A DNA stretch of 64,000 nt from Pleodorina starrii (lineage: Eukaryota; Chlorophyta; Chlorophyceae; Chlamydomonadales; Volvocaceae), in contig BRXU01000028.1 in the NCBI GenBank assembly GCA_030267565.1, forward strand, positions 335,001 through 399,000, given 5' to 3'. The notes under the pieces are model-generated. The model did no database searches. It was not told the origin of the DNA and saw only the letters and a list, made by a program, of their open reading frames with translations. Position numbers and translations under genes: made by a program. Within the stretch, counting starts at the first letter, position 1, and the number at the start of each line of letters is the position of its first letter. Below, piece by piece: positions 1-10,580 of this stretch.

Positions 1-3000
1 CCGCCGCCAGACGCGACTCACCGCCCTGGACCTCATCACCTACGCAGGTACGGCAGCGCAGGACATGGTACGGCAGGGAGCAGTACGGCAGGGCTGTTTA
101 TAATCCGGAGCAGGGGGGCTGACTCGTGCGCTCCGAGTGCACTCCGCCGCCACCGCCGCCACCGCAACCACGCTCTCGCCTTGACACCCCCGCCGGTCCC
201 CTTCCCCCTTCCCTTCCTCTCCGCCTTCCCTTAACACGTGTGTCATACTACCCTACACCTTTCCCCCCTCCCGACCCTCCCGACCCTCCCCACCCTCCCC
301 ACTCGCCATCGAAGGACCGGAAGCATTTCACTCCTCATCCGCCCCACCCCACCACCAACCCTAATCCCTAACTCTCCCCCACCCCCACCCACCCGCCCCC
401 CCTCCCCCCCCTCCCCACCCCCCCAACCCCCCCCTCAGTCGCGGACGAGCGCCCCCAGCAGTTCCTCCGTATGCCCGAGAGCGAGCTGGAGGCCTGTGTG
501 GCGGGTGTCAAGGATGCGGCGCTGAGGCACTGCCTGCAGTTCGGCATCGGGCTGCATCACGCGGGGCTGGCGGACAGAGACCGGACGCTGGTGGAGAGGC
601 TGTACGTGGAGTGCAAGATACAGGTGAGTGGGGGGGTGGGGGATGGTGGGGGGGGAAGCGGGGGATGAGGGCGAAGGGGGGAAAATGGAGATGGGAGGTG
701 GGGGGGAGGGGAGGGAGGGGGCTGGCTCTCCCCCGCCCCCCCGCCTGGCCCGTGGCTCCACGGGTCGGTCCCACGCCCCAAATGACTCTCGGCTGCTGTC
801 TCGCGGCCTCACGTCTCTCAACGCTGGTGGTTGGCGGTTGACGGTTGGTGGTTGACGGTTGATGGTTGGTGCACCCCCTGGCTGGCTGTTGCGATGCGAC
901 ATGTGCAGGTGCTTGTGGCCACCTCCACTCTGGCCTGGGGAGTCAACACCCCCGCCCACCTGGTCATCATCAAGGGCACAGAGTACTACGACGCACCCAG
1001 CCGCAGATACGTAGACTTCCCGATCACGGACGTGCTGCAGGCAAGAGGAGGGGAGGGGGAGGGACGCTGCGTGTATGTATGTGTGCGTGTGCGCGCGTGT
1101 GTGTGTGTGTGTTTTGGGGGTTTGTGTGTATGTGTGGAGGGGGTGGGGTCAGGCATACGAGCGGCAGCGGTGGAACGGAGAAACCCCACACACCCCTCCC
1201 TACACCCCCCACGGGCTCCGGCCTATACGTGGATAACCCCACCACACCCCACCACCCCCACCCCCACCCCCCCCTCCCTCAGATGATGGGTCGCGCCGGC
1301 CGCCCCCAGTTCGACCGTCACGGTGTCGCCGTCATCATGGTGCACGAACCCAAGAAGCAGTTTTACAAGAGGTTCCTGTACGAGCCCTTCCCCGTGGAGT
1401 CGAGCCTGCATGACCAGGTGCGTGCGTGTACGACAACCGTACTTGCAGGCACGACAGGCAGCGCAGGAACGGAGGAGCAGGCCGGCTTAACTCTTGAATC
1501 CCCTTTCTTCCCCCACGCCCCCCCCCGGTTGTCCTCAAACCCCCCCTCTCCCCCCCCTCCCCTCCCCCCCTCCTCCTCCTCCGTGGATAAACCCCCCTCC
1601 CCTCCTCATTGTTTTGTGAAGGAGCATATCACTCCCTGACCCCCCGTTTCCCCCCCCCCCATTCTGAATTGTCAGGTGGCCGACCACTTCAACGCCGAGA
1701 TCGTGTCCGGCACCATCGGCAGCCGCCAGGACGCAGTGGACTACCTCACCTGGACCTACTTCTTCCGCCGACTGCTGCAGAACCCCTCCTACTACGACCT
1801 AGAGGACACGGAGGCGGAGGCGGTCAACGGCTTCGTGAGCGGACTGGTGGCTGGTGCGCTGAGGCAGCTGGAGGAGGCGGGGTGAGGGGAGGGGGGGGTG
1901 AGGGGAGGCGGGGGGGGAGTGGGGGTGAGGAAGGGGGGGGGAGGGGTTGAAGAGTGAAGTTGCAAGAATGAAACAAGGAGGGGGAGGGGAGCTGGGGAAG
2001 AAGGTCAAGAAGGGGTGGGGAAGAGGGTGGGGGAAGGGACCCGTTCTGCGCCTGCGCCTGCGCCTCTGTGGCATACCGAGTTACCGAAACTCTCCCTCCC
2101 TTGACCTCTTACCCCCCCCCCCCCGCCCCGGCTCTCCTCCCCCTCAGCTGCGTCACGCTGGGTGGTGACGGCGACGGCGGTTCTGAGGACTCTGCTGTGG
2201 CCCCCACCCCGCTGGGCCGCATCGCCTCCTTCTACTACCTGCGGCACAGGACTATGGCGCAGCTGGGGGCGGCCATGGGGCCGGGGATGGGGGTGCAGGA
2301 GCTGCTGCTGGTGAGTGGGGGGGCGGGGGGTGGGGGGGAGGGGGTGAGAGGGGGTGAGAAGAGGGGGGGCTGCGAGGGGCGCGGCAGGGCGGGGAGGAGG
2401 GAGGAGGGAGGGTGAGAGAATGGGGGTTTGGTGGCTTTGGGTATTCCGGTTGCTGCATCCCATGTACCGGATTTATGTATTTGCCGTGTTTCGTCGACTC
2501 CACTCGCTCCTCTTCCCATTCCATCCCCTCTTCCTCATCCCATCCCCTCTTCCCTCTCCCCCCTTCCTCATCCCCTCTAGCATTATATCTGTTTTATATA
2601 AACCCCCTCTTCCTCATTTCCCCCCTCACCAACCCCCCTCCCACCCCCCTGCAGGCCCTGTGCTGTGTGTCCGAGTTCGACGAGCTGCCTGTACGGCACA
2701 ACGAGGACAAGATCAATGCGGCCATGGCCCGGGGGGTGCGCTTCCCGCCCGACCCCCGAACCGCTGATGACCCGCACACCAAGGCTAACCTGCTGCTGCA
2801 GGTGGGAGGGGGGGGGCTGGCCAAGGGAGGGGGGAGGGAGGGGGGGCGTGAGGGGTTAGGCGAGGGAGGGAGGGGGTGTTGTTTTGTTGTGGTGCAATGC
2901 GTCATGGGGGGTGGGGGTGGGGGTGCTGGTTGCGGCGATCAGCGCCGTGGACAGGTCAAGGGAGGGGGAGGGGGAGGGGGGGAGGGGGAGGGGGAGGGAA

Positions 3001-3143
3001 GGCGCTGCGTGCGGTACGCGGGGCGGTGCGCCCGCTGATACTGACACTGACACTGATGCGGCGCCCACTGCTGAGGCTGCTGCCGGTACCGTATTGCATG
3101 GTACCGTATTGCATCACCCGAGTAATGCAACCATGCCCCCATG

Positions 3144-3175
<32 letters not shown>

Positions 3176-5749
3176 CCCCCTTCGCGTTACCCACCCACCC
3201 ACCCACCCCCTCCCACTACTCCTCCCTCTCCCTCCCCCTCCCCCTCCTCCCCTCCCCTCCCTCCCCCTCCCCCTCCCCCCCCTCCAGGCCCACCTGTCCC
3301 GACTGCCCCTCCCCATCGCCGACTTCCTGACCGACACAAAGTCAGTGCTCGACAACTGCGCCCGCTTGCTGCAGGTGGGACGGGTGGGGCGGGTGGACTG
3401 CTCAACTGCCGGTGTGTGCTGGGTGGTGTGTGTGTGCACGCACGCACGCACGCAGGCCCATGATCTTGGAGGCCCGCGGGGGCCGCACCGTTCGTATGCA
3501 CGCTTCTGATACCGCCGGGTGTGTTTGTGTTTGCTTTTGTGTACGTGTCTTTGTGTGTGTGTCGCTGTCTGCTCTCAGGCCATGATCGACATGGCGGCTC
3601 ACGGCGGGTGGCTGGACACTGCCCTGGGGGCCATCAACCTCAACCAGAGCATCACGCAGGTGTGTGTGTGTGTGGAGAGGGGGGCGGAGGGGTAAAAAGA
3701 AGATGCCGCAGGTGGGGGGGGGGGGGGCGGAGGGGAGGGGGATGTCCGCGCCGCCCGGTCCTCGGAAGGTGTGAGTCGAGATGTCGAGATCCCCAACCAC
3801 TCTCTCCGCCCCGTGCCACGTACCCCCTATCCAGTACCCACTCCTTGCGTTGCGCTCCCCATTTACCCCTTCCACGTACCGTACCGGTGCTTCTCATGTC
3901 GCCATCTCATTTCATCTCGCTCTCCCTCCCCTTTCCTCCACCACCAACACCAACACCAACACCACCGCCGTGGACCGCTTTTGCTTTACCCCCATCCTTC
4001 CGTTTTCCGTTTCCGTTTCCCGCCTCCCGCCCCCTTCGCCCCCCCGTCGGGTCCCCAGGGCCGCTGGATCGACGACAGCAGCCTTCTGGCTCTGCCCCAC
4101 CTGGGTCCCGAGGAGGTGGAGGCAATGGAGGAGGCAGGACTGGTCTGCCTGCCGCAACTGGTCGAGACGCTGGCGGGAACTGCAGCAGCAACAGCTAACG
4201 GCGGAGGCGGAGGCGGTGATAACAGCAGCAGCAGCAGCAGCAGCGGCCGCAGCGGCCACAGCCGGAGTGCCGCGGAGGCGCTGCTAGTTCGGCTGCTGGG
4301 CGCGTCGCGGGCGAAGGAGGTGGTGGCGGTGTGCGACAGGATGCCGGTGGTGGCGCTGGGGGCGGCCAGGGCGCCGAGGTTGGCGCGGGTGCGGCGCGGC
4401 GGCGGTGGAGGCGAGACGGAGGAGGGGGAGGAGTCGGCGAGGGGCGGCGGTGCGGCGGCGGCGGCGGCGGCGGAGGTTGAGGAGTGGGAGGTGGAGCTTG
4501 AGCTGAGTCGGGTGCGGGCGGCGGACAAGCGGGCGGGGCGGCCGAGGGTGTACGCGCCGCGCTTCCCAAAGGTACGTGGCACGGGGTACGATACGTCCCG
4601 GTTGTGCGGATCCGCTCCTCTGGGGCCCGTGTGGTGTTGTGTGTTGTGTTGTGTGGTGTGTATGGGGTATGGGAGGAGGGCTGTTGTGAGGGCTGTTGTG
4701 AGGGGACCGGAGAGGGAGAGGGAGAGGCTATGCGGGACTTAAGGTAGAATTGGGTTTTGGGGCTTTTGCGGTTTTTCGTTTCGCGGTTTTTCGTTTCGCG
4801 ATATGTGCGGTACCTGGCCCGTCGTGTGCCTCGCCCGTGGTTTCTGTGTTCCGTACCCCCCCCCCACCTCTCTCCTGTTCTTCCCATACCCTGCTGTCTG
4901 CTACCCGGGCAGGTCAAGGAGGAGGGCTGGTACCTGGTGGCGGGCGACCCCTCCACCCGGGAGCTTCTGGCGCTGAGGCGACTGGGACTGGAGGGCCGGG
5001 CAGCCGTGAGACTGAGGCTGCCCACACACAACGGCGCAGGAGTGGCGCTGCGCCGAGTGGCGGTGTACCTCCTAAGCGATTCGTACCTGGGGCTAGACCA
5101 GATGTACGACATCGTACTGGACGAGCGGGCGGACCCGGCGGCGGTGCTGGTGCCGCCGTCGGGGCCGGCGGCGGCGGGGCCGGCGGCGGCGGCGGGTGGT
5201 GGTCGGCGGAGCGGGCGTCGCCATGGCGCGGCGGCGGGATCGCCGGCGGTCAGTACGGCAGCGGCTGGCGCTGCGGCGGACGATGGCGGCGTTGAGGAGG
5301 GTGAGGAGGAGTGGTACGACGCCAGCGGCGGCGGCGGCGACGGCGGCGGCGGCGCCGGTGGTTTTGGAGGTGCGGCGGCCAGCGGCGCGGCGGTGGCGGC
5401 GGAGGCCGCGGGTGCTGCATTGGCGCTTCCGCAGAGGCAGCAGCGCCGCGGCGGTGGAGGCGGCGGAGGCGGAGGCGGTGGCGGTGGCCAGGGCGGTCGC
5501 GGCGGCGGCGACGGCGGCGGCGAAGGCGCTTCGGAGTCGTATGGGTTCACCGTGCGGGGCCGGGAGTTGGTGGTGGACGACGAGGAGGAGGGAGCAGGGG
5601 CGGGGGCGGGTTCCGGAGCGGCGGGCGGTGGTGAGGAGGCCCTGCCGCAGCGGGGCGCCAGGGGCGGCAGGAGGCGGGGCGGCCACTCGGGCGCGGCCGC
5701 GGGTGGTGCAGGGCAGGGGCTGTACGATGACGAGCCGGGCTGCGGCTAG
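1..5749 (+). CDS. ASCC3: ASCC3-type Ski2-like RNA/DNA helicase, C-terminal part (5' end outside window)
   Basis: ASCC3 is the large helicase of the ASC-1 complex, which unwinds DNA in alkylation repair and splits collided ribosomes. Eleven coding exons join in phase: 1-47, 439-623, 909-1040, 1283-1417, 1676-1881, 2148-2310, 2655-2801, 3288-3374, 3579-3659, 4059-4571 and 4913-5749, giving 843 residues. The visible part starts near the end of the second helicase cassette: [22 protein letters not shown], motif [10 protein letters not shown] and motif [15 protein letters not shown] complete Sec63 domain follows, including [46 protein letters not shown] and [13 protein letters not shown]. The order and wording follow animal ASCC3 rather than Brr2. 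The intron at 1041-1282 begins GC (GC-AG). After the Sec63 fold (from about 5127) a 200-residue Gly/Ala-rich tail has no counterpart that I recall in animals. The stop is TAG at 5747-5749. Confidence 0.93.
3691..3712 (+). repeat. Copy of intronic GGTAAAAARAAGATRCCGCAG motif family
   Basis: This copy lies in the ASCC3 intron 3660-4058 and reads GGTAAAAAGAAGATGCCGCA then GG. Related copies lie in introns at 15001-15021, 15490-15517, 19511-19532, 32526-32553, 39118-39147 and 53931-53960. Confidence 0.6.
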
Positions 5750-7434
5750 GGGGTCAGCCCGCCGGCGGGTTGTGGCACCCTACCCTGGGGGCACCCTACC
5801 GGGATAGAATATCTTACCCACATGCACATTCCGCCCGGGGTTTTAGGGTTTTAGGCAGCGAACTGGTTCTGCTGGTTGCAGGTGGAGAAGTCCGCACAGA
5901 GCGTTTTTTTGCCGGGCAGGGAATCGAGGGGGCGGCTGGATGCCTCTGGGGTGCCGTGACCTGGGGGCTGGAGTGCTCGGAGGAGGCCGCACTGAGAAGG
6001 GTGCGTGGAAGGGGAGTGGGGAGTGGACGTCCGGAGGCGGCGTTGCCTCTAGGTTTAGGTTTAGGTTTGCGTCCCATTAGCGCAGAGGCCATGCATGACA
6101 GACTGCCGTCCGACGGTTTTGGGGGGATGGGTTCGGAGCTAGATACCGGTACGGAGGGCTGCAGCGATTCTTCGAAGGGACCGAGTTGGCGACGTTGGCG
6201 GACGGACCCCCTGTTTGGTGGGTGGGTGTGTGGGTGGGGCGGGGGCCAGGAGGCGGTCGAGTGAGGCGGGTGCAGCCTGACGAGGCCTCGGCTGCACCCC
6301 CGCTTACCGGTAGCTCACATGTGCTGTAGGGTACCGCTCATGCCCCAGGTGCCGCTTCTGCGCTCCTTTGATGCTCATGTGTGTGTCTGCTACGGTACGG
6401 TGGCAGGTGTGGTGCAGGCAGAGGGCTCGCCGGTTCTGCGCTTGGGCACGGGCTGTACTGAAAGTCGTTGTTGGGTCAGGTCGGGTCAATCTACGGTGTA
6501 TCTTTGTGGTATTGTGCACCGTGACTCAGGTGCCCATACACACCCCCATTGCCGAGCCCGTTCATCACGCCGTACTTTGAACCAAGAGCCAAGTAGTGTC
6601 AGGGTTGGGGGCGAGAGAGGGTTTGGGTTGCCTCGAGAGCAGTTGACCGCAGTCTTGGGTAATAAGAACGGCCCGGGGCGAGGGAACGCAACGCAGTGAC
6701 CTGGGATATGACCTGAGGAGTACCTGCTATCCCCAGCAGAAATAAAACGAGCGCGTGGCCGCGTCGCCGCCGACCAACCCCAGACGGACTGGCACACGAC
6801 AGCACGAGACCAACACAGACACACAGCCCGGACAGCACAAAAGGAACGATGGTTTCCTCACCTGCGCTCAGTGGAGGAGAACGGCAAGGAGAACGGCAAG
6901 GGGACCGCGGCTGGATGCAAGAGGAACGGATCGCGGGGTAGGGGAGAAGGGTGAGGAGGCATAGGGGCATGGGCGAAGTCGAAGAGATGGGAGAACGACG
7001 CCCGTCTTGGGTGTGCACCGGATTCGTGTATGTTTCGCTTGACTGCCGTCATGTGTCCGAGCCGCTTAGGCACATGGGAGTCTCTGGCTAGGGCCCCTGG
7101 AGGCAGAGGCGGGGCCCTGCCTGCAAACAGTTCGTGCTGATCAGTGCAACTGGCTGGCGTGATTCCATCGTGCCGCGCCTCGGCCTGGAAGCGGTGCTCC
7201 GGTGCAGTAACCCAAAACTATCGATTTGTCAGTCAGCTAAGACGACTGCACATTAGAGGTAACATGGCGTGCATTCGTTAGCGCATGCCGACAGTTTCAG
7301 TCAACGACACTCCGCGCTGTGTATTCAAGTCCCTCCACCCTAATAATGCGATGCCTCAGCTGAGTTGCAACACGACACAGCATCGGGCCTCGTCCTTTCC
7401 CCGAGCCCGCCACCCCGCACCGAGGTCGTGTGAG
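5750..7434. other. Intergenic region downstream of ASCC3
   Basis: This stretch presumably holds the ASCC3 3' UTR. No conserved reading frame and no TGTAA poly(A) signal typical of volvocalean genes was found. An AATAAA-like string occurs near 6740. Short GGTTTA repeats (three tandem copies at about 6052-6068) are present, and otherwise no feature was recognised. Confidence 0.5.
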
Positions 7435-7860
7435 CATCGTACATCAGATCCATTGCTTCCATGACACGTGCGCAATGGCTGTTACATTGTATAGTATATC
7501 CACGTATTGATTCCAAGGCCTCAGCAGTTGTCCATCGCGACGCCCTTGCCACTCTTTATCACAATGCCCACTGCCTGCCCTATCTTGCAATAACCTATCC
7601 GTACGCCGCCGCAGAGCTGTGCGAAAAATCGCGCATAACACCGTCCGCCATAAAACCAAACCCATGCGCGCATCGTACAAGAGCATCCATGGAACATGCG
7701 CAGTGGTCAGGACATTGTGGATCCATCCCTCCGTTCAGAGTTCTGCGGCTTCAGCAGTTATCCGTCACGGCGTCCACCGCCTTTCATACCTTGCGACAAA
7801 CTATCAGTACAAAGTAGCAGTGCTACGAATGCAAACAAACTCGCATGCCGTCTCCTCTAA
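7435..7860. repeat. Diverged tandem duplication, two units of about 230 bp
   Basis: Blocks in the same order recur about 230-237 bp apart. A CATCGTAC block lies at 7435 and 7672. CAGCAGTTGTCCATCGCGAC near 7524 matches CAGCAGTTATCCGTCACGGC near 7754. AACCTATCCGTACG near 7592 matches AAACTATCAGTACA near 7798. Identity is clearly partial, so the duplication is old. The region has lower GC than its surroundings and overlaps the likely 3' UTR of the minus-strand gene at 7963-8913. Confidence 0.6.
7482..7486 (-). terminator. Possible TGTAA poly(A) signal
   Basis: TGTAA on the minus strand (TTACA on plus) lies about 480 bases downstream of the stop of the 7963-8913 gene. TGTAA is the usual volvocalean polyadenylation signal, but a single five-base match is weak evidence. 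Confidence 0.25.
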
Positions 7861-7962
7861 ATCTGGTCACCATTAAGCACTCTCCCCCCCCCCGAAAAAC
7901 CCCGAGGGCGCCCCCCCCAAACCAGAAACATGCACCAAAACAGTCGCGTGCCGCTGCTCTAT

Positions 7963-8913
7963 TTAGTTGATGTGCCCAGTGCTTTTCTTCTTGCTCTGGT
8001 TCAGCATCTGAGCAAAGCTCATCGATATCGAACCCCCCTTTGCCCCCTTCTTCCGGAGCAAGAAATATGGAATGGCCAAAACAATGGTAAGGCCAGTCAT
8101 CACCAGAAGCACCACAAACGTGAAGTTGATCGTCGGGCTCGGCTCCGGCTTGCTGTGCGTTTCATAGAAGTAGCGGTACTTGGCCTCCATCTCATCGTGG
8201 GTCAGGACCGGGATGGTCACCTGCTTGTAGCTGCTGGTGGTAACCTTAGGGACGCTGCCATCAGAGCAAGAGACGTTTGCCCTGATCGGCAGGTAGTCGT
8301 CCTCGCCCAGGGCTGTATCAGACTTCAGATCGCCACCCAGGTGCCAGCTGCCAACATACACAGGGACTGATGCGTGCTCCATCTCCCCACCATACATCAG
8401 AATCTCGGCCTCGTTAGGCTCGCCTCCCTTAGAAACGTCCCAGTCGCCGAAGGTGCTCGAGTACCACAGAACTCGGTCCTCACCGGCAGGGCTGCTCTGG
8501 CGCTTGTACATGGGCTTGCCATTGTAACATGAGGTCAGCTTGTACACGCCGTCCAGGCCACCGTTGAGCTTGTCGGCTTGCTTATCAACGCCAGTAATCT
8601 TAATGTCGCAAGACGCCGTCCCGTTCGCTAGCACAGGCTTTCCGTTCGTGTCAAAGAAGCACTCCTCGAAGAAGTCATACTCCTCGGCGTAATAGTCCTC
8701 GTAGCCGTAGAAGTCATCGGCATAGTAACCGTAATACTCGTAGTAGGCCTCGTCCTCGTCTCCATAGTAGCCATACTCATCGTAGTAAAAGTCGTCCTCG
8801 GTGTCATAGAAGTCATATCCGTAGCCATAGCCATAGTCATACTCATACTGAGCCAGGCAGCGCGCTGCTGCCACTGCCAAGATAAGCAGCGTTGACGCGC
8901 GGAGAGACATCAT
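7963..8913 (-). CDS. Tyr/Asp/Glu-rich type I membrane protein, unknown function
   Basis: This is an intronless frame of 316 residues. It starts with two ATGs and a clear signal peptide (MMSLRASTLLILAVAAARCL then AQ, residues 1-22). Residues of about 23-85 are an extreme Tyr/Asp/Glu/Gly tract (repeating DYGYGYG and DEDEAYYEYYG types). The extracellular part has paired cysteines, three N-glycosylation sequons (NGT, NVS, NFT) and a GVYKLTSCYNGKPMYKR...RVLWYSSTFGDWDVS module, like NG-P-Y-R / LWY / W-hydrophobic-S modules of algal surface proteins. Residues of about 264-286 form one membrane helix (TFVVLLVMTGLTIVLAIPYF), followed by a basic 30-residue cytosolic tail. The codon pattern and lack of homopolymers support a real gene. 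The family name is not recognised. A role in cell wall, adhesion or metal binding is possible but unproven. Confidence 0.85.
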   Translation of the reverse strand: MMSLRASTLLILAVAAARCLAQYEYDYGYGYGYDFYDTEDDFYYDEYGYYGDEDEAYYEYYGYYADDFYGYEDYYAEEYDFFEECFFDTNGKPVLANGTASCDIKITGVDKQADKLNGGLDGVYKLTSCYNGKPMYKRQSSPAGEDRVLWYSSTFGDWDVSKGGEPNEAEILMYGGEMEHASVPVYVGSWHLGGDLKSDTALGEDDYLPIRANVSCSDGSVPKVTTSSYKQVTIPVLTHDEMEAKYRYFYETHSKPEPSPTINFTFVVLLVMTGLTIVLAIPYFLLRKKGAKGGSISMSFAQMLNQSKKKSTGHIN

Positions 8914-10580
8914 GGTGAACAGCTGTGTGGACTGGCCGGGATCGGCATACGCGATGCACTAAATCATCTCTGACCAGCAGAAGTACGGACCGTACTTAGG
9001 CAAATTGGAATTTGCATTTGTCGCAAATTCCCACGCAACAGCATGATTCCTCTTGCTTCTTTTTATTGCACCAGGCTTGCGTGGTGCCAACGTTTTAAGC
9101 GGTCCATGAAACTTGCCGGCGGGCGACGAAATTTTAACTGCAGGTGATACAGCTTAGCACACAGGCAACCAACTTGCAAATGGCGCCCACAAGGCGCCGT
9201 AATTTCAACAACAATAGGCGGTTGCGTGCTGGGCCGACGGACTGGGTTAGGGTTTCTGGTGGGACGGGGTTGGCGGGCTGTCGCACTTGGCATTACACCT
9301 CGCCCTGCACCACCGCGCTGCACACTGTCTAGGCAGGGGTTGTCACAGCGGCCTGCATGCGTAGCATAAGGGGGATTGTGGCCGCCAGCTTCGCCACCAG
9401 ATCCATTCCGTACAGGGGCTGGGGAGGGCTGGGGCGCACTAGCTGTTCTGCTCTTCTGCTCGAGGGCGCAAGCTGATGCCATGAACGGTGGTCGGTTACG
9501 CCTTCTATCCATCTTATATTTTGGATGCCAGGGGCAAGCGGCAGCTTACGCGACCACTCCCACTGCTGGAAACGGCTGGCACCTGCTCAAGTCGTCAATC
9601 GGGCGCGACCGCCTCTCCAGATCGCGGGGGCTGTTGCGAGCCCTAGCGGGCGGGCCATCGGGTTCCTATCCTGGACCTGGCCCACCCAGCGAGGCCCCCA
9701 GGGCCCGGGCTCCCCACTTTCGATCTTGTACTCAAGGGTACCCCCACCCTCTTACGGCCTCCCCTCCCTTCCCAGGGTCACCCGGCTCCCCGTCACCGCC
9801 CAGCGTGCGACAGCGAGCCCTCGGCCCGCCTCCCAGTTTCTCCCCCCCCTTTTCTTTCTACACGAAACGCCCCCGTCCCCCGCCCCCACGAAAATCCCTC
9901 CTATCCAATCACGGCGCCCCTTGAAGCCCATCCACGGCCCGCGGACCCCATCCTCCCAAAAACGGCCAAGCCAAGCCCCGTCCGGGCGAAGCCCCCCAGC
10001 TAGGCACCGCTGCAGGCGCACCTTCCCCTGTCACCTGGTGCCTGCAACACCGCCGCACCACATCCCGCCATTCCGCACTCGCACTCGCATCCCGCCATTC
10101 CGCACTCGCACTGCCACTCGCACTGCCACATCCCGCCATTCCGCACTCGCACTGCCACATCCCGTTGGCAGTCACAGCTCCCGCCAGTGCGTCCTCTCCT
10201 CCATCCGCTCCACCTCCCCCAGGAGCGCCGACGTGACGGGACCCGCGGGGTGAGGCAGCCAGCAGTCCCATGGGTCAGCGCCCCAGGCGTTGCCTGCGGG
10301 GCACAGGCCGCCGCCGCATTCAAATCCACACTGATCTTCAGACAGAGGCGGTGGCGGAGCGGAGGGTGTCCCGCCACTCGTGCTACTCGTGCGACTCGTG
10401 ACTCAGCGAACAGGACACATTCTGGAAACATCGCTGAGCAGCAGCAGCTGAGCTATCACCCTGAACACCGAACCGAACCGGACCGGACCGGGATGAAACA
10501 CGCCAGCACCGCGAAGCCGTGTCCTGGGCAAAAGCGGCAAGCGGCAAGGGCATCCAAACTGGCCGGGAGACATGACCTAA
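8914..10580. other. Intergenic region between two minus-strand genes
   Basis: This contains the promoter side of the 7963-8913 gene and the downstream region of the aminotransferase gene. A run such as GCAAATTGGAATTTGCATTT (9000-9019) makes the first 150 bases AT-rich. A minus-strand TGTAA lies at 9293-9297. Frames of 140-240 codons exist here but are Pro/Arg-rich with no recognisable domain, and I do not call them genes. Confidence 0.5.
10055..10166. repeat. Minisatellite of CCGCCATTCCGCACTCGCAC units
   Basis: The core CCGCCATTCCGCACTCGCAC recurs four times, separated by short variable CTGCCACATC-type spacers. It lies outside any gene model. Confidence 0.7.

Noticed and set aside
4195..5550. 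Long minus-strand frame of 451 codons opposite ASCC3
   Set aside because: It is an antisense shadow of Gly/Ala-rich ASCC3 exons, Pro/Ala/Arg-rich throughout and without any domain.
9376..10253. Plus-strand frames of 180-240 codons
   Set aside because: They are Pro/Arg/Ser-rich and overlap each other in different frames. No homologous motif or splice pattern was seen, and part is minisatellite.
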